This document shows, in pieces, positions 1 to 9,024 of a stretch of 64,000 nucleotides of DNA. Origin of the DNA: JAVJSU01 sp040219275 (GTDB lineage: Bacteria > Chloroflexota > Anaerolineae > Aggregatilineales > Phototrophicaceae). The stretch covers positions 107,785-171,784 of the forward strand of contig JAVJSU010000027.1 in assembly GCA_040219275.1 (NCBI GenBank), written 5' to 3'. The notes under the pieces are model-generated. The model saw only the letters and a program-made list of their open reading frames with translations, was not told where the DNA came from and did no database searches. Made by a program: the position numbers and the translations under genes. Within the stretch, counting starts at the first letter, position 1; each line of letters opens with the position of its first letter.

Positions 1-1
1 G

Positions 2-436
2 ATTGCCAGCGATACCGCCCTGATGGGTCTGCCGGAGGTTAAGCTCGGCATTGCACCGGCATTCATTTCCCCCTATGTGATTCAGCGCATCGGCTTAACT
101 CGCTCCCGTGAATTGATGCTAACGGGTCGGCGCTTCGACGGGGCAACGGCGCACGCGTACGGCTTAGTCCATGAAGTCGTCCCGCAAGATAACATTGACG
201 CACGCATCACGCAAATCCTGAACGACCTGCGCGATTGTAGCCCGAATGCCGTCCGCGCCATTAAATCACTCATTTTTGCCGTCAAGGATAAATCATTCGA
301 CGAAACCGTGACCTACCGCGCCAATCTTCTGCAATCACTCCGTGCAGGGGATGATGCACAGGAAGGCATTGCCGCGTTTATGGGTCGGCGTAAACCTGCG
401 TGGGCAACAGCTGATGATAAAGGAGACGGGGAATAA
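2..436 (+). CDS. Enoyl-CoA hydratase/isomerase family protein, C-terminal part (5' end outside window)
   Basis: The reading frame is open from the first bases of the window, so the true start lies upstream and only about 144 residues are visible. The segment GLPEVKLGI is the characteristic crotonase-fold motif following the second oxyanion-hole loop, and the helical C-terminus (TGRRFDGATAHAYGLV) is typical of enoyl-CoA hydratases. The family adds water across the double bond of enoyl-CoA thioesters in the cytoplasm. The stop codon overlaps the next start by one base (TAATG), implying translational coupling with the carboxylase subunit downstream. That pairing suggests methylglutaconyl-CoA hydratase in leucine breakdown, but a general enoyl-CoA hydratase cannot be excluded. 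Confidence 0.88.
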   Translation: MASDTALMGLPEVKLGIAPAFISPYVIQRIGLTRSRELMLTGRRFDGATAHAYGLVHEVVPQDNIDARITQILNDLRDCSPNAVRAIKSLIFAVKDKSFDETVTYRANLLQSLRAGDDAQEGIAAFMGRRKPAWATADDKGDGE

Positions 437-2427
437 TGATCCGTAAAATATTGATTGCCAATCGCGGGGAAATCACCTGTAGAATCATCCGCACCTGCCG
501 CGATATGGGCATCGCTACTGTCGCCGTGTATTCCGACATAGACGCGACCGCCCTGCATGTTGAAAGCGCCGATGAAGCGGTTGCGCTGGGTGGCAACACG
601 GCAAGCGAGAGTTATCTGAACATCGAAAAAATAATCACCGCCGCCCAAATGACGGGTGCAGATGCGATCCATCCCGGCTATGGCTTTCTGGCGGAAAATA
701 GCGCCTTTGCACAGGCAGTTATGGATGCCGGACTGATCTGGATTGGTCCGCCCGTGTCTGCCATTGAAGCGATGGGAAAAAAGCGCGAAGCCAAACTGAT
801 GCTAAAAGGTGTGCCACTCGTCCCCGGTTATGAGGGTGACGATCAATCTGACGATGCGCTCATCAAAGCGGCGGAAAACATAGGCTACCCGATCATGGTT
901 AAAGCCTCCGCGGGGGGTGGCGGTAAGGGGATGCGCCGTGTGGATGTGCCTGCAAATTTGCCAGAAGAACTCGCCACTGCCCGCAGAGAAGCCAAACAAG
1001 CCTTCGGGGATGACACGCTGATTCTGGAAAAATTGGTGGAAAATCCGCGCCACATCGAGGTGCAAATTTTCGGCGATGGGCACGGCAAGGTCATCGCGCT
1101 CGGTGAACGTGAATGTAGCATCCAACGTCGCCACCAGAAAATCATCGAAGAAGCGCCATCTCCATTTTTAGACCCTGCCCTGCGGAAGCAAATATGCGAG
1201 GTCGCGGTCAGCATCGGTGAGCAACTCGGCTATTCCAATGCGGGGACGGTGGAATTTCTGGTTGATTCCGAGAAAAATTTCTACTTTATGGAGATGAACA
1301 CCCGTTTACAGGTCGAGCATCCGGTGACTGAAAGCGTTTACGGCGTTGATCTGGTGCGCTGGCAAATTCTCGCCGCCGATCCCGATTCGCAAATTGACCT
1401 GTTCGGGACATATTGGCGCTATGAAACAGGTGAAATCCCACCAAATCGCCACGCCATCGAGGTACGCGTGTATGCAGAAGACCCTGATAACGGCTTTCTG
1501 CCAAGCACGGGTACGATTCTCGATTGGTCGGCTTCCGGTCAACGGGTAGATTCCGGTATTCGTACCGGCGACGAAATCACGATTCATTATGATCCCATGA
1601 TCGCCAAAATCATCGCATGGGGTGATACGCGCACAGAAGCGATTCGCAAACTCGATTACGCGCTGGCAAATACGCGCTTGCTCGGTGTGCGTAACAACAT
1701 CCAATTTTTGCGGCGTGTGCTCACTCATGCGGATTTCATCGCGGGCGAGACAACTACCCAATTTATTGACGCACACCCTGAGCTACACCCACCAACGGGA
1801 ACAATTCCGGCGGTGGCGCTCGTCTCAGCGGCGATCAGCCATCAACGCGCAGATTCACACTCTGCTAACGGCTTAACTCAATGGCGCAATAATCCCAATC
1901 GCCCCATCAAACACACTTTTTCACATGGCGACAGGCAGTATGAGATTTTGCTCACGCCGGGTAAGTCGAACCGGATGACGGTGGTCATTGATGGCAATTC
2001 GCACGATTTAATACTTCCGTTAGAAAAAGATGGTTTCCTCACAGATGGGCAACTCACACTGATCTTAGACGGGCATCGCCAACACGTTTTCGTCGCGCAC
2101 AACGCGGATGTGTGGTGGGTACACACGCAACAGGGCGTTTATCAACTGCTGTGGCAAACGCCCCTGCCCATACCCGGCAAAGAAGCTGTCGCAGAAGGGT
2201 CGCTCCGCGCACCGATGCCGGGACAGATCATTAGCGTGCGTGTAGAAAAAGGTCAGCAGGTCGAGGCGGGTGCTATACTGATGACGTTGGAAGCCATGAA
2301 AATGGAACATCGCATTCAAGCACCGTATCATGGCGTAGTAGGGAAAATTCATTACGCTGTAGGGGATTCTGTTCAGTCAGATTCGGTTCTGCTGGAAGTC
2401 GAAAAGACCGATTCTACGGAAGCCTAG
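436..2427 (+). CDS. Acyl-CoA carboxylase biotin carboxylase/biotinyl subunit (acetyl-, propionyl- or methylcrotonyl-CoA carboxylase alpha)
   Basis: This 663-residue protein has the full alpha-subunit layout: biotin carboxylase N-domain (1-110, starting IRKILIANRGEI), ATP-grasp domain (about 115-320, with the glycine-rich SAGGGGKGM loop and EMNTRLQVEH), biotin carboxylase C-domain (about 340-450), a linker, and a C-terminal biotinyl domain with the EAMKMEH motif. Lys622 is the predicted biotin attachment site. It carboxylates biotin using ATP and bicarbonate for transfer to an acyl-CoA by a separate beta subunit, which is not in this window. Length matches methylcrotonyl/propionyl-CoA carboxylase alpha chains. 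Coupling to an enoyl-CoA hydratase favours methylcrotonyl-CoA carboxylase (leucine degradation), by inference. Confidence 0.93.
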   Translation: MIRKILIANRGEITCRIIRTCRDMGIATVAVYSDIDATALHVESADEAVALGGNTASESYLNIEKIITAAQMTGADAIHPGYGFLAENSAFAQAVMDAGLIWIGPPVSAIEAMGKKREAKLMLKGVPLVPGYEGDDQSDDALIKAAENIGYPIMVKASAGGGGKGMRRVDVPANLPEELATARREAKQAFGDDTLILEKLVENPRHIEVQIFGDGHGKVIALGERECSIQRRHQKIIEEAPSPFLDPALRKQICEVAVSIGEQLGYSNAGTVEFLVDSEKNFYFMEMNTRLQVEHPVTESVYGVDLVRWQILAADPDSQIDLFGTYWRYETGEIPPNRHAIEVRVYAEDPDNGFLPSTGTILDWSASGQRVDSGIRTGDEITIHYDPMIAKIIAWGDTRTEAIRKLDYALANTRLLGVRNNIQFLRRVLTHADFIAGETTTQFIDAHPELHPPTGTIPAVALVSAAISHQRADSHSANGLTQWRNNPNRPIKHTFSHGDRQYEILLTPGKSNRMTVVIDGNSHDLILPLEKDGFLTDGQLTLILDGHRQHVFVAHNADVWWVHTQQGVYQLLWQTPLPIPGKEAVAEGSLRAPMPGQIISVRVEKGQQVEAGAILMTLEAMKMEHRIQAPYHGVVGKIHYAVGDSVQSDSVLLEVEKTDSTEA

Positions 2428-2568
2428 TAAGAAATTTGTTCTACATCACGTCCTGTCTAAAGGATACTCCGGGCACGTTGTTCTACGAAGAATAGCTAGT
2501 CCGGTTAAGTATGCTCTGGTGTGCAAAACGCGCACCACTTTTACAATCCAATTCATACTGGAGGAGAT

Positions 2569-4131
2569 ATGTTTTTGAATATTAGACACCTCACCGGGCG
2601 TAGTGGCATAAGTCGTATTATGTTCACCTCGCTCATCGTACTGATTTTGTCAGTACTCGCCATTTCCGTTACCGCGCAAGATGATGGCGGTACACTCATT
2701 GTCGGGTTACCCTCGGTAGAAACACTTGACCCCGCGCTCGGCACCAACGATCCTGAAGTCCTCTTTAACGGACAAATCTATGATCGCCTTATCGACGTGT
2801 TGCCGGATGGCACACTCGCCCCGAACCTCGCACAGGATTGGACAATCTCAGAAGACGGTTTGACCTATACCTTCAATCTGGTAGAAGGTGTTACCTTCCA
2901 CGACGGTTCGCCCTTCACGGCGGCGGATGTGGTCTTCACATTCAACCGTCTGGTCGAGCTAGAATCGTCAGCAGTCGGTCTGCTCGGTGAATTCACTGTA
3001 GAAGCAATAGATGACACCACCGTGCAATTCGTCGTCCCACAAATCAACGCTGATTTCCTATATGGCATCGCGTCACGTTTCGCCTCCATCCTCAAAGATG
3101 GCACTACTGAACCAAACGTAATTGCAGAAGGTGATGCGCCTTATGCTAATTTCAACGGTACAGGTCCGTTCGTTCTCAGTGACTATAGCCCCGGTGAAAG
3201 CGCAATTTTTACCGCCAATGAAAATTATTGGATCGAAGGTCAACCCACATTGGATGCCGTAGAATTTCTATTCATCGGCGACTCACAGGCGCGTGTTGAT
3301 GCCCTGAGTAGTGGCGTGGTTGATTTCATCTTTAAGATCACATCAAGCGAATTGGCAACCCTTGGAGGGCAAGATGGCATCGTCATCACCCAACAAGCCA
3401 CAAATCAGCATCCGCTCGTGCGTATCCGCGCCGACGAAGGCGCATTGGGCGAAGACCCGCGCATTCTGCAAGCCTTCCGCCTGACAACCAATCGTCAAGA
3501 ACTGCTGGACGTGGTGCAAGAAGGTCTGGGCGTGGTCGGCAATAATAACCCGCTTGGTCCGAAGTATGGCGATTTCTATGTAGATGTCAGTGAAGATGTT
3601 TACGATCCCGAAGCCGCCTGTGCACTCATTCTGGAAGCTACCGGAGAAGAACGCATTTCCTCCGATTTCTATGTCTCGCTAGACTTCGCTAATTATGGCG
3701 ATCTGGGTCTGGCATTGCGTGACCAATGGTCACAGGGCTGTATCGATGTGGAAGTCATCGAACGCGACCCCGGCATTTACTATGGTGATGGCGAATGGCT
3801 GGAAGTTGACCTCGGCATTACCGGCTGGGGAGATCGTCCGGTTCCGAGCTACTTCGTAGAAGCCTTCATTGAAGGTGCACCTTTCAATGAAACCCACTTC
3901 GCCGATGAAGAAGTCGCTTCACTCGTCGCTCAGGCGAATCAGACTGTCGATACTGCCACCCGCCGCGACCTCTATACACAAATCGCAGAAATCTTTGAAG
4001 AACGCGGTCCGGTGATCGTGCCGTGGTTCTCCTCTGTTGTCGGCGCATACAGCGACAATGTGGAAGGGCTGGTTATGGCACCCTTCCCCGGAAGCACTGA
4101 TTTCCGTACCGTGTCTGTCACCACTGACTAA
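2569..4131 (+). CDS. ABC transporter substrate-binding protein, peptide/nickel family (SBP_bac_5)
   Basis: The 520-residue precursor starts at ATG 2569, eight bases after GGAGGAG; the GTG 48 bases further upstream lacks such a site. Residues 1-36 form a signal peptide (hydrophobic IMFTSLIVLILSVLAI, then TAQDD). The mature part has the family pattern: VETLDPALGTND near the N-terminus, then IYDRLIDVLPDGTLAPNLAQDW and FHDGSPFTAADVVFTFNRL. This is the extracytoplasmic receptor delivering oligopeptides or a similar ligand to the permease encoded by the next three genes. No lipobox cysteine is visible, so it may be held by an uncleaved signal anchor or be free. The ligand cannot be read from the sequence. 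Confidence 0.92.
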   Translation: MFLNIRHLTGRSGISRIMFTSLIVLILSVLAISVTAQDDGGTLIVGLPSVETLDPALGTNDPEVLFNGQIYDRLIDVLPDGTLAPNLAQDWTISEDGLTYTFNLVEGVTFHDGSPFTAADVVFTFNRLVELESSAVGLLGEFTVEAIDDTTVQFVVPQINADFLYGIASRFASILKDGTTEPNVIAEGDAPYANFNGTGPFVLSDYSPGESAIFTANENYWIEGQPTLDAVEFLFIGDSQARVDALSSGVVDFIFKITSSELATLGGQDGIVITQQATNQHPLVRIRADEGALGEDPRILQAFRLTTNRQELLDVVQEGLGVVGNNNPLGPKYGDFYVDVSEDVYDPEAACALILEATGEERISSDFYVSLDFANYGDLGLALRDQWSQGCIDVEVIERDPGIYYGDGEWLEVDLGITGWGDRPVPSYFVEAFIEGAPFNETHFADEEVASLVAQANQTVDTATRRDLYTQIAEIFEERGPVIVPWFSSVVGAYSDNVEGLVMAPFPGSTDFRTVSVTTD

Positions 4132-4137
4132 CCCATC

Positions 4138-5058
4138 ATGTCAACCATAAGCAATAGCGTGGAGTCCTCCGGGACTCCGCGTTCATTTATTGTCCGCTGG
4201 TTACAAGGGGCGTGGTCATTTTTTCGCCAACTTGCCAAACAACCCCTATCGCTGATTGGCACGCTCATCGTCGCGTTGTTTTTCTTGCTTGCCGCGCTTG
4301 GTCCATTCATCGCCCCCTATGATTTTGACGAGGTGATCCGCGATGACACCAATAGCATCGTCACCCGTGAAGCACCGTCTCTCAGCCATCCGTTTGGCAC
4401 AGATCGTCGTGGGTATGATGTGTTTAGCCGCGTCATCTGGGGAGCGCGTGAAATCATCACCCTACCCGGCATCGCAACGGCAATCTCTGTAACACTCGGC
4501 GCGATCATCGGCATGACGATTGGCTATTATGGCGGCTGGGTTGATGAAGTCGTCTCCCGTGCATTAGACAGTTTATTATCCATTCCTGCGCTCGTGCTGG
4601 CGCTAGTGATGCTTGGAATCGCGGGACCAACGGACATCGGTATCATCGCTGTGGTCGTCCTGCTATATACGCCGATTGTGACGCGGGTTATTCGTAGTGC
4701 CACGCTTGGCGTGCGCTCACTCGGTTATGTCGAGGCGGCACGCTTACGGGGCGAATCCACCACTTATATTTTATTCCGGGAAATTTTACCGAGCGTACTG
4801 CCTGCCCTCGCGGTAGAAGCGGCGCTCCGGTTTTCTTACGCTATCTTTTTGACCGCCTCGCTCGGCTTTTTGGGCTTGGGTGTGCAACCTCCTTCACCGG
4901 ATTGGGGTCGGATGGTCGCGGAGGCACGCGGCGAATTCACCCGTACCCCGTGGACGCTGTGGTATCCCACACTCGCCATTGCCACGCTGGTTATTGGTGT
5001 GAATTTGATGGCGGACGGATTGCGCCGGATTTTCCGTTATGAAGGGAGCACCGTATGA
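4138..5058 (+). CDS. ABC transporter permease, DppC/OppC-like
   Basis: 306 residues. A short cytoplasmic N-terminus precedes a first membrane helix (PLSLIGTLIVALFFLLAALGPF), a periplasmic loop with the DppC signature SLSHPFGTDRRGYDVFSRVIWGA, and about five more helices. The EAA-type coupling motif (EAARLRGES) that contacts the ATPase is present near residue 205. It starts 6 bases after the binding protein and its stop overlaps the ATPase start by four bases (ATGA), so the genes form one operon. It is one half of the inner-membrane channel, the other being the DppB-like gene at 7178. Confidence 0.93.
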   Translation: MSTISNSVESSGTPRSFIVRWLQGAWSFFRQLAKQPLSLIGTLIVALFFLLAALGPFIAPYDFDEVIRDDTNSIVTREAPSLSHPFGTDRRGYDVFSRVIWGAREIITLPGIATAISVTLGAIIGMTIGYYGGWVDEVVSRALDSLLSIPALVLALVMLGIAGPTDIGIIAVVVLLYTPIVTRVIRSATLGVRSLGYVEAARLRGESTTYILFREILPSVLPALAVEAALRFSYAIFLTASLGFLGLGVQPPSPDWGRMVAEARGEFTRTPWTLWYPTLAIATLVIGVNLMADGLRRIFRYEGSTV

Positions 5059-7181
5059 GCGACCCGACAACACAAGCCGTCATCGAGGCGAAAAGCCTTT
5101 CGGTGGATTATCGCCTGAAAAAAGAATGGTTCAATGTCATCCATGATGTGTCACTTCGCATCGAACCGTTGCAAATTCATGGCTTGGTGGGCGAAAGTGG
5201 GAGCGGTAAAAGCACCTTAGCGATGGCACTCCTGCGCTACATGGCGAATAACGCCCGCATCTCTAGCGGGACAATCACCTTTGACGGACAAAATATTACC
5301 GAATCGTCACCCGCCAACATGCGAAAATTATGGGGCGACCAGATCAACCTTGTCCCGCAAGACCCGCTCTCATCGCTCAACCCCGCCTACACCATCGGCA
5401 ATCAAATGGCGGAACTCACGATGCAGAAAAGCGGTATGAACCGCCAAGAGGCGCACGCCCATGCAGTAGAGATGCTCGCCAAAGTCAAAATCGCCGATGC
5501 TGAAGATGTCATGAAACGCTACCCGCATCAACTCAGCGGGGGCATGATCCAACGTGTGATGATTGCGATGGCGCTCAGCACACAGCCACGCCTGCTGGTG
5601 CTCGATGAGCCAACGACGGCGCTGGATGTCACCACACAGGCGGTCATTCTCGATCTATTCCGCGATCTGGTGCACGATCAGACGGTGTTTAAATCTGGCG
5701 GTGGTGCGCTGTATGTCTCGCATGATCTCGGTACAGTCGCGCAATTATGCGACAAGGTGACGGTGCTCTATGGTGGCGAAGTGATGGAAACCGCCGCCGT
5801 TGATGATCTATTCGCCCGCCCGACCCATCCCTATACGATTGGTTTGCTGGCGAGTTTGCCCCGTCACAGCGTCGAATCGGACACGCGCCTTTCCACCATT
5901 AGCGGCACTGCGCCTTCATTAGCAGAAAGACCGTCCGCCTGCGTATTTGCGCCCCGTTGCCCCGTTGCCATTGATAAATGCCACAGCGAAAAACCGCCAC
6001 TCGAAGCTGTAGAAGGTAATCGTTTAATACGTTGCTGGCGCTGGCAGGAAATCGCAACCGGTGACATCACCGTGATGAACAAACCACAGGCAACACCCGC
6101 GGAGGTTGCCCCTCGTAAAGCACACGTTCTCGCCACCACCCACATCGAGAAGCAATTCGGCTCACAGAGTCTGTTTGATCGCCTCACAGGGAAAGCATTC
6201 AACCCCGTCCATGCCGTCGATGATGTGTCCATCACCATTCAGGAACGTTCGACGTTCGGCCTGGTAGGCGAAAGTGGGAGCGGGAAAAGCACCCTCGCCC
6301 GCGCAATCGTGGCGTTAGACCCCGCCAACTCCGGCGAAATCGAGTTGTGTGGCGTAGAGATCGACAATCGCTTAGAGAAACGTGGCAAAGAAGCCCTGCG
6401 AAACCTACGCATGGTCTTTCAAAATCCGAATGATGCCCTGAATCCTTATCAAACAGTCGGGCAAGCCATCGGAAGAACGCTAAAATTATTGGGCGAACAA
6501 CAAACCGTAGAAGACATTCGCACGCGTGTGCTGGAATTATTGCAAGCGGTGCGCCTCACGCCGGAATATGCAGACCGCTATCCGGCAGAATTAAGCGGTG
6601 GCGAAAAACAACGTGTCGCCATTGCCCGCGCTTTCGCCGCCAATCCCGCGCTGATCGTTGCCGACGAACCGACCTCTTCATTGGATGTGTCAGTGCAGGC
6701 GGTCATCCTCAACATGCTCAAAGATTTGCGGGCAGAACGGGGCGCGTCTTATATGCTCATCTCGCATGATCTGGACGTAATCGCCTATCTCGCGGATTGG
6801 ATCGCCGTGATGTATCTCGGTCAAATCGTCGAAGAAGGACCGAACGCGGAAGTCTATAACGCGCCTTCGCATCCGTATACCGAAGCGCTGATTTCTGCCA
6901 TTCCTCTGCCTGATCCAGCACAAAAAGGCGGGATCATCCGGCTTGAGGGTGAAGTGCCGAGCGCGAAAGACATCCCGACGGGTTGCCGTTTTCATACGCG
7001 TTGCCCACGTTATCTAGGAGATATTTGTAAACACGAAGAACCACCATGGCGGGATGCTGGAAATGGGCATTTTATCCTGTGCCACATTCCAGTAGATGAA
7101 TTGCGCGAATTACAAAATAACGAAAAACCGCCCGTCCGCGCAGAAAACGGACACGCAAATAAGGAGGGAACGTCATCATGA
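5055..7181 (+). CDS. Fused double ABC ATPase of peptide importer (DppD-DppF-like)
   Basis: 708 residues containing two complete ABC ATPase cassettes in one chain. Cassette 1 has Walker A GESGSGKST near residue 47, signature LSGGMIQRV and Walker B LLVLDEPT. Cassette 2 has GESGSGKST near 405, LSGGEKQRV and LIVADEPT. Each is followed by the cysteine-containing oligopeptide-transporter extension (FAPRCP and FHTRCP). In most systems these are two proteins, DppD and DppF, so this is a natural fusion giving both nucleotide sites at 1:1 ratio. It overlaps both neighbouring permease genes by four bases. It powers import through the two permeases from the cytoplasmic face. Confidence 0.94.
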   Translation: MSDPTTQAVIEAKSLSVDYRLKKEWFNVIHDVSLRIEPLQIHGLVGESGSGKSTLAMALLRYMANNARISSGTITFDGQNITESSPANMRKLWGDQINLVPQDPLSSLNPAYTIGNQMAELTMQKSGMNRQEAHAHAVEMLAKVKIADAEDVMKRYPHQLSGGMIQRVMIAMALSTQPRLLVLDEPTTALDVTTQAVILDLFRDLVHDQTVFKSGGGALYVSHDLGTVAQLCDKVTVLYGGEVMETAAVDDLFARPTHPYTIGLLASLPRHSVESDTRLSTISGTAPSLAERPSACVFAPRCPVAIDKCHSEKPPLEAVEGNRLIRCWRWQEIATGDITVMNKPQATPAEVAPRKAHVLATTHIEKQFGSQSLFDRLTGKAFNPVHAVDDVSITIQERSTFGLVGESGSGKSTLARAIVALDPANSGEIELCGVEIDNRLEKRGKEALRNLRMVFQNPNDALNPYQTVGQAIGRTLKLLGEQQTVEDIRTRVLELLQAVRLTPEYADRYPAELSGGEKQRVAIARAFAANPALIVADEPTSSLDVSVQAVILNMLKDLRAERGASYMLISHDLDVIAYLADWIAVMYLGQIVEEGPNAEVYNAPSHPYTEALISAIPLPDPAQKGGIIRLEGEVPSAKDIPTGCRFHTRCPRYLGDICKHEEPPWRDAGNGHFILCHIPVDELRELQNNEKPPVRAENGHANKEGTSS

Positions 7182-8125
7182 CACGCTTTATTTTGCGCCG
7201 ATTCTTACTGCTCATATTGACTCTGTTCGTCACGTCGTTCATCATCTTTAGTCTGACTCAACTTCTGCCGGGAGACATCGCCCGCATCAATCTTGGGCGT
7301 GAAGCCAGCGAAGAAGCCCTGCAACGGGAACGGGAACGGCTCGGTTTGGATAGCCCGTTTCTAACGCAATACGCGGATTGGCTGGGCGGTTTCGTCACAG
7401 GGGATTGGGGCGTGTCTTACAATCGCGGCAATCCGCCGGTGCGCCCACTGGTGATTGACCGACTCAACAACACTGTCAAACTCGGCTTGATGACCCTCAT
7501 CATCAGCATCCCGATTTCGATTTTGCTCGGCGTGCTGGCGGCGTTACGGGAAAACACAATTGTCGATAGCATCATCTCGCTGGTGTCGCTCTCGGTCGTG
7601 GGCTTACCGGAATTCGTCACGGGGATTATCTTTATCAACGTATTCGCGCATGGAACAGGCTGGTTTCCAACGACCTCTATTGTCAGAGATGGCTTTACCT
7701 TCGGCGAATGGATCAATGTGCTAACTTTGCCCGCGATGACGGCGACACTCGTTTTGCTCGGTTATGTCTCGCGCATGACGCGTGCAGGCGTGATCGACGA
7801 ACTGAAAAAGCCCTACGTGCGTACAGCCATCTTAAAAGGCATCCCACAGCGGCAGGTGATTTTTAAGCATGTGCTCCGCAACGCCCTTTTGCCGACGATC
7901 ACGGTCATCGCCATTAGCATTGGCTGGTTAATTGGTGGTCTGGTAGTGATAGAGGAAGTCTTTAACTTTCCGGGTTTGGGTAAGGAATTGGTCGACGCGG
8001 TACAGGCGAAAAATATCCCGATGATTCAGGCGATTGTCATGCTGATCGTGCTGGCATTCGCACTGGCGAACCTCGCCGCCGATGTGCTTTACGGTCTGCT
8101 CAATCCGCGTATCCGGTTGGAATAA
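7178..8125 (+). CDS. ABC transporter permease, DppB/OppB-like
   Basis: 315 residues, starting with the DppB-type first helix (FILRRFLLLILTLFVTSFIIF) followed by the conserved LTQLLPGDIARINLG segment; about six membrane helices in all. The LPAMTATLVLLGYVSRMTRAGV region and the coupling helix (YVRTAILKGIPQRQV) are typical. Start ATG 7178 lies behind AAGGAGGG and overlaps the ATPase stop by four bases (ATGA). It partners the DppC-like permease. The gene order here (binding protein, C, fused D-F, B) differs from the common A-B-C-D-F order. Confidence 0.93.
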   Translation: MTRFILRRFLLLILTLFVTSFIIFSLTQLLPGDIARINLGREASEEALQRERERLGLDSPFLTQYADWLGGFVTGDWGVSYNRGNPPVRPLVIDRLNNTVKLGLMTLIISIPISILLGVLAALRENTIVDSIISLVSLSVVGLPEFVTGIIFINVFAHGTGWFPTTSIVRDGFTFGEWINVLTLPAMTATLVLLGYVSRMTRAGVIDELKKPYVRTAILKGIPQRQVIFKHVLRNALLPTITVIAISIGWLIGGLVVIEEVFNFPGLGKELVDAVQAKNIPMIQAIVMLIVLAFALANLAADVLYGLLNPRIRLE

Positions 8126-8152
8126 ATTTACATTTGGAGTGAAATAGACTTG

Positions 8153-8587
8153 ATGAACATACAAAATCGTGCTTACAAAGAGGTCATCCGCGCCGCGTTC
8201 GCATTTGCACCATTCGTGGTTGATCTTGGCATGGTGCCGACAGTCATCGAGCCGGGTATCTGTGAGAGCGAAATGCCAATCACCGAAAAACACCTACAGC
8301 ACAACGGCTTTATTCATGGCGGGGTGCAAGCCACCATCGCCGATTATACAGGCGCGGCGGCGGCGGGAACGGTCATCGCGGCGGATCAAATGGTGCTCAC
8401 GGCGGAATTCAAAATCAACTTTTTGCGGGCAGGCAAAGGCGAAAAACTCACCTGCAAATCAACCATTCTCAAAGCCGGCAGTCATCTAAGCGTGGTGGAA
8501 AGTGAAGTTTATGCCCACAACGGCGACGATGTAAAATTGATCTCTAAGGCGATGGTTACGGTATCCGTTGTGCCACTTCAGGGCTAA
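8153..8587 (+). CDS. PaaI-family (hotdog fold) thioesterase
   Basis: 144 residues. The central FIHGGVQATIADYTGAAAAGT is the hotdog-fold motif that holds the active-site Asp/Gly-His region of PaaI-type acyl-CoA thioesterases, and LTAEFKINFLRAGKGEKLTCKS is the following strand pair. It hydrolyses acyl- or aryl-CoA thioesters; the substrate is unknown. ATG 8153 is preferred; an in-frame TTG lies directly before it. It follows the permease by 27 bases on the same strand and could be co-transcribed with it, though nothing ties it functionally to peptide uptake. Confidence 0.85.
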   Translation: MNIQNRAYKEVIRAAFAFAPFVVDLGMVPTVIEPGICESEMPITEKHLQHNGFIHGGVQATIADYTGAAAAGTVIAADQMVLTAEFKINFLRAGKGEKLTCKSTILKAGSHLSVVESEVYAHNGDDVKLISKAMVTVSVVPLQG

Positions 8588-8615
8588 TTTTGCACAAAAT
8601 TAACGTAAGCGCGCT

Positions 8616-8657
8616 TATACTATAGACGTGGCGAACATTTTCTAACGCGTTCGCCAC
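8616..8657 (+). promoter_or_regulatory. Putative -10 element followed by a 5'-leader hairpin upstream of the FmdB-like gene
   Basis: TATACT at 8616-8621 is a good -10 hexamer, but the -35 is weak (TTGCAC at 8590, 20-base spacer). A transcript starting about seven bases later would begin right at a perfect 9-bp inverted repeat, GTGGCGAAC at 8628-8636 and GTTCGCCAC at 8649-8657. There is no T-run, so it is not an obvious terminator. It would place a hairpin at the very 5' end of the FmdB-like mRNA, which could affect mRNA stability. Inference only. Confidence 0.35.
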
Positions 8658-8706
8658 AACAAATTCAATGACTCATCGTTCGTCTCAAACGAAGGGATTC
8701 CAGCGT

Positions 8707-9021
8707 ATGCCCCTCTATGATTACAAATGTCCAGCCTGTGAAGAACGCTTTGAAATTCACCATAGCTTTAGCGCAGATGCCCCGCCCTGCCCGAATTGTG
8801 GGCATATTGGCATTCAGCGCATTATCACGCAAGCGCCACGCATCGCCAAAGGCATGAACGCCCATCCGGGAGATGGCAAAAACGCCAGCAAAGAGCAAAT
8901 TCAGGAGAAATGGGCAGAAGAAACGCCTAAGCTCCGCAAGAAATTGGTGGATAAACTTGGCGAAGACATGGTGAATAAACACGCGCCCACACTCAACATG
9001 AAAACCGGCGGCGAGGGTTAA
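8707..9021 (+). CDS. FmdB-family zinc ribbon protein
   Basis: 104 residues, starting MPLYDYKCPACEERFE, the standard start of this family; an in-frame ATG 39 bases upstream would add 13 residues that fit no family member, so 8707 is chosen. Two CxxC pairs (CPAC at 8-11 and CPNC near 31-34) make a putative zinc ribbon. The C-terminal half is charged and helical. FmdB proteins are regulatory or nucleic-acid-associated proteins of uncertain role, first named from a formamidase gene region. It sits 3 bases before the methyltransferase gene, so the two are probably translated together. Confidence 0.9.
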   Translation: MPLYDYKCPACEERFEIHHSFSADAPPCPNCGHIGIQRIITQAPRIAKGMNAHPGDGKNASKEQIQEKWAEETPKLRKKLVDKLGEDMVNKHAPTLNMKTGGEG

Positions 9022-9024
9022 CCG

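Noticed and set aside
2428..2568. Promoter from two TTGTTCTAC copies upstream of the binding-protein gene
   Set aside because: No -10 hexamer lies at a reasonable distance from either copy, so I do not call a promoter.
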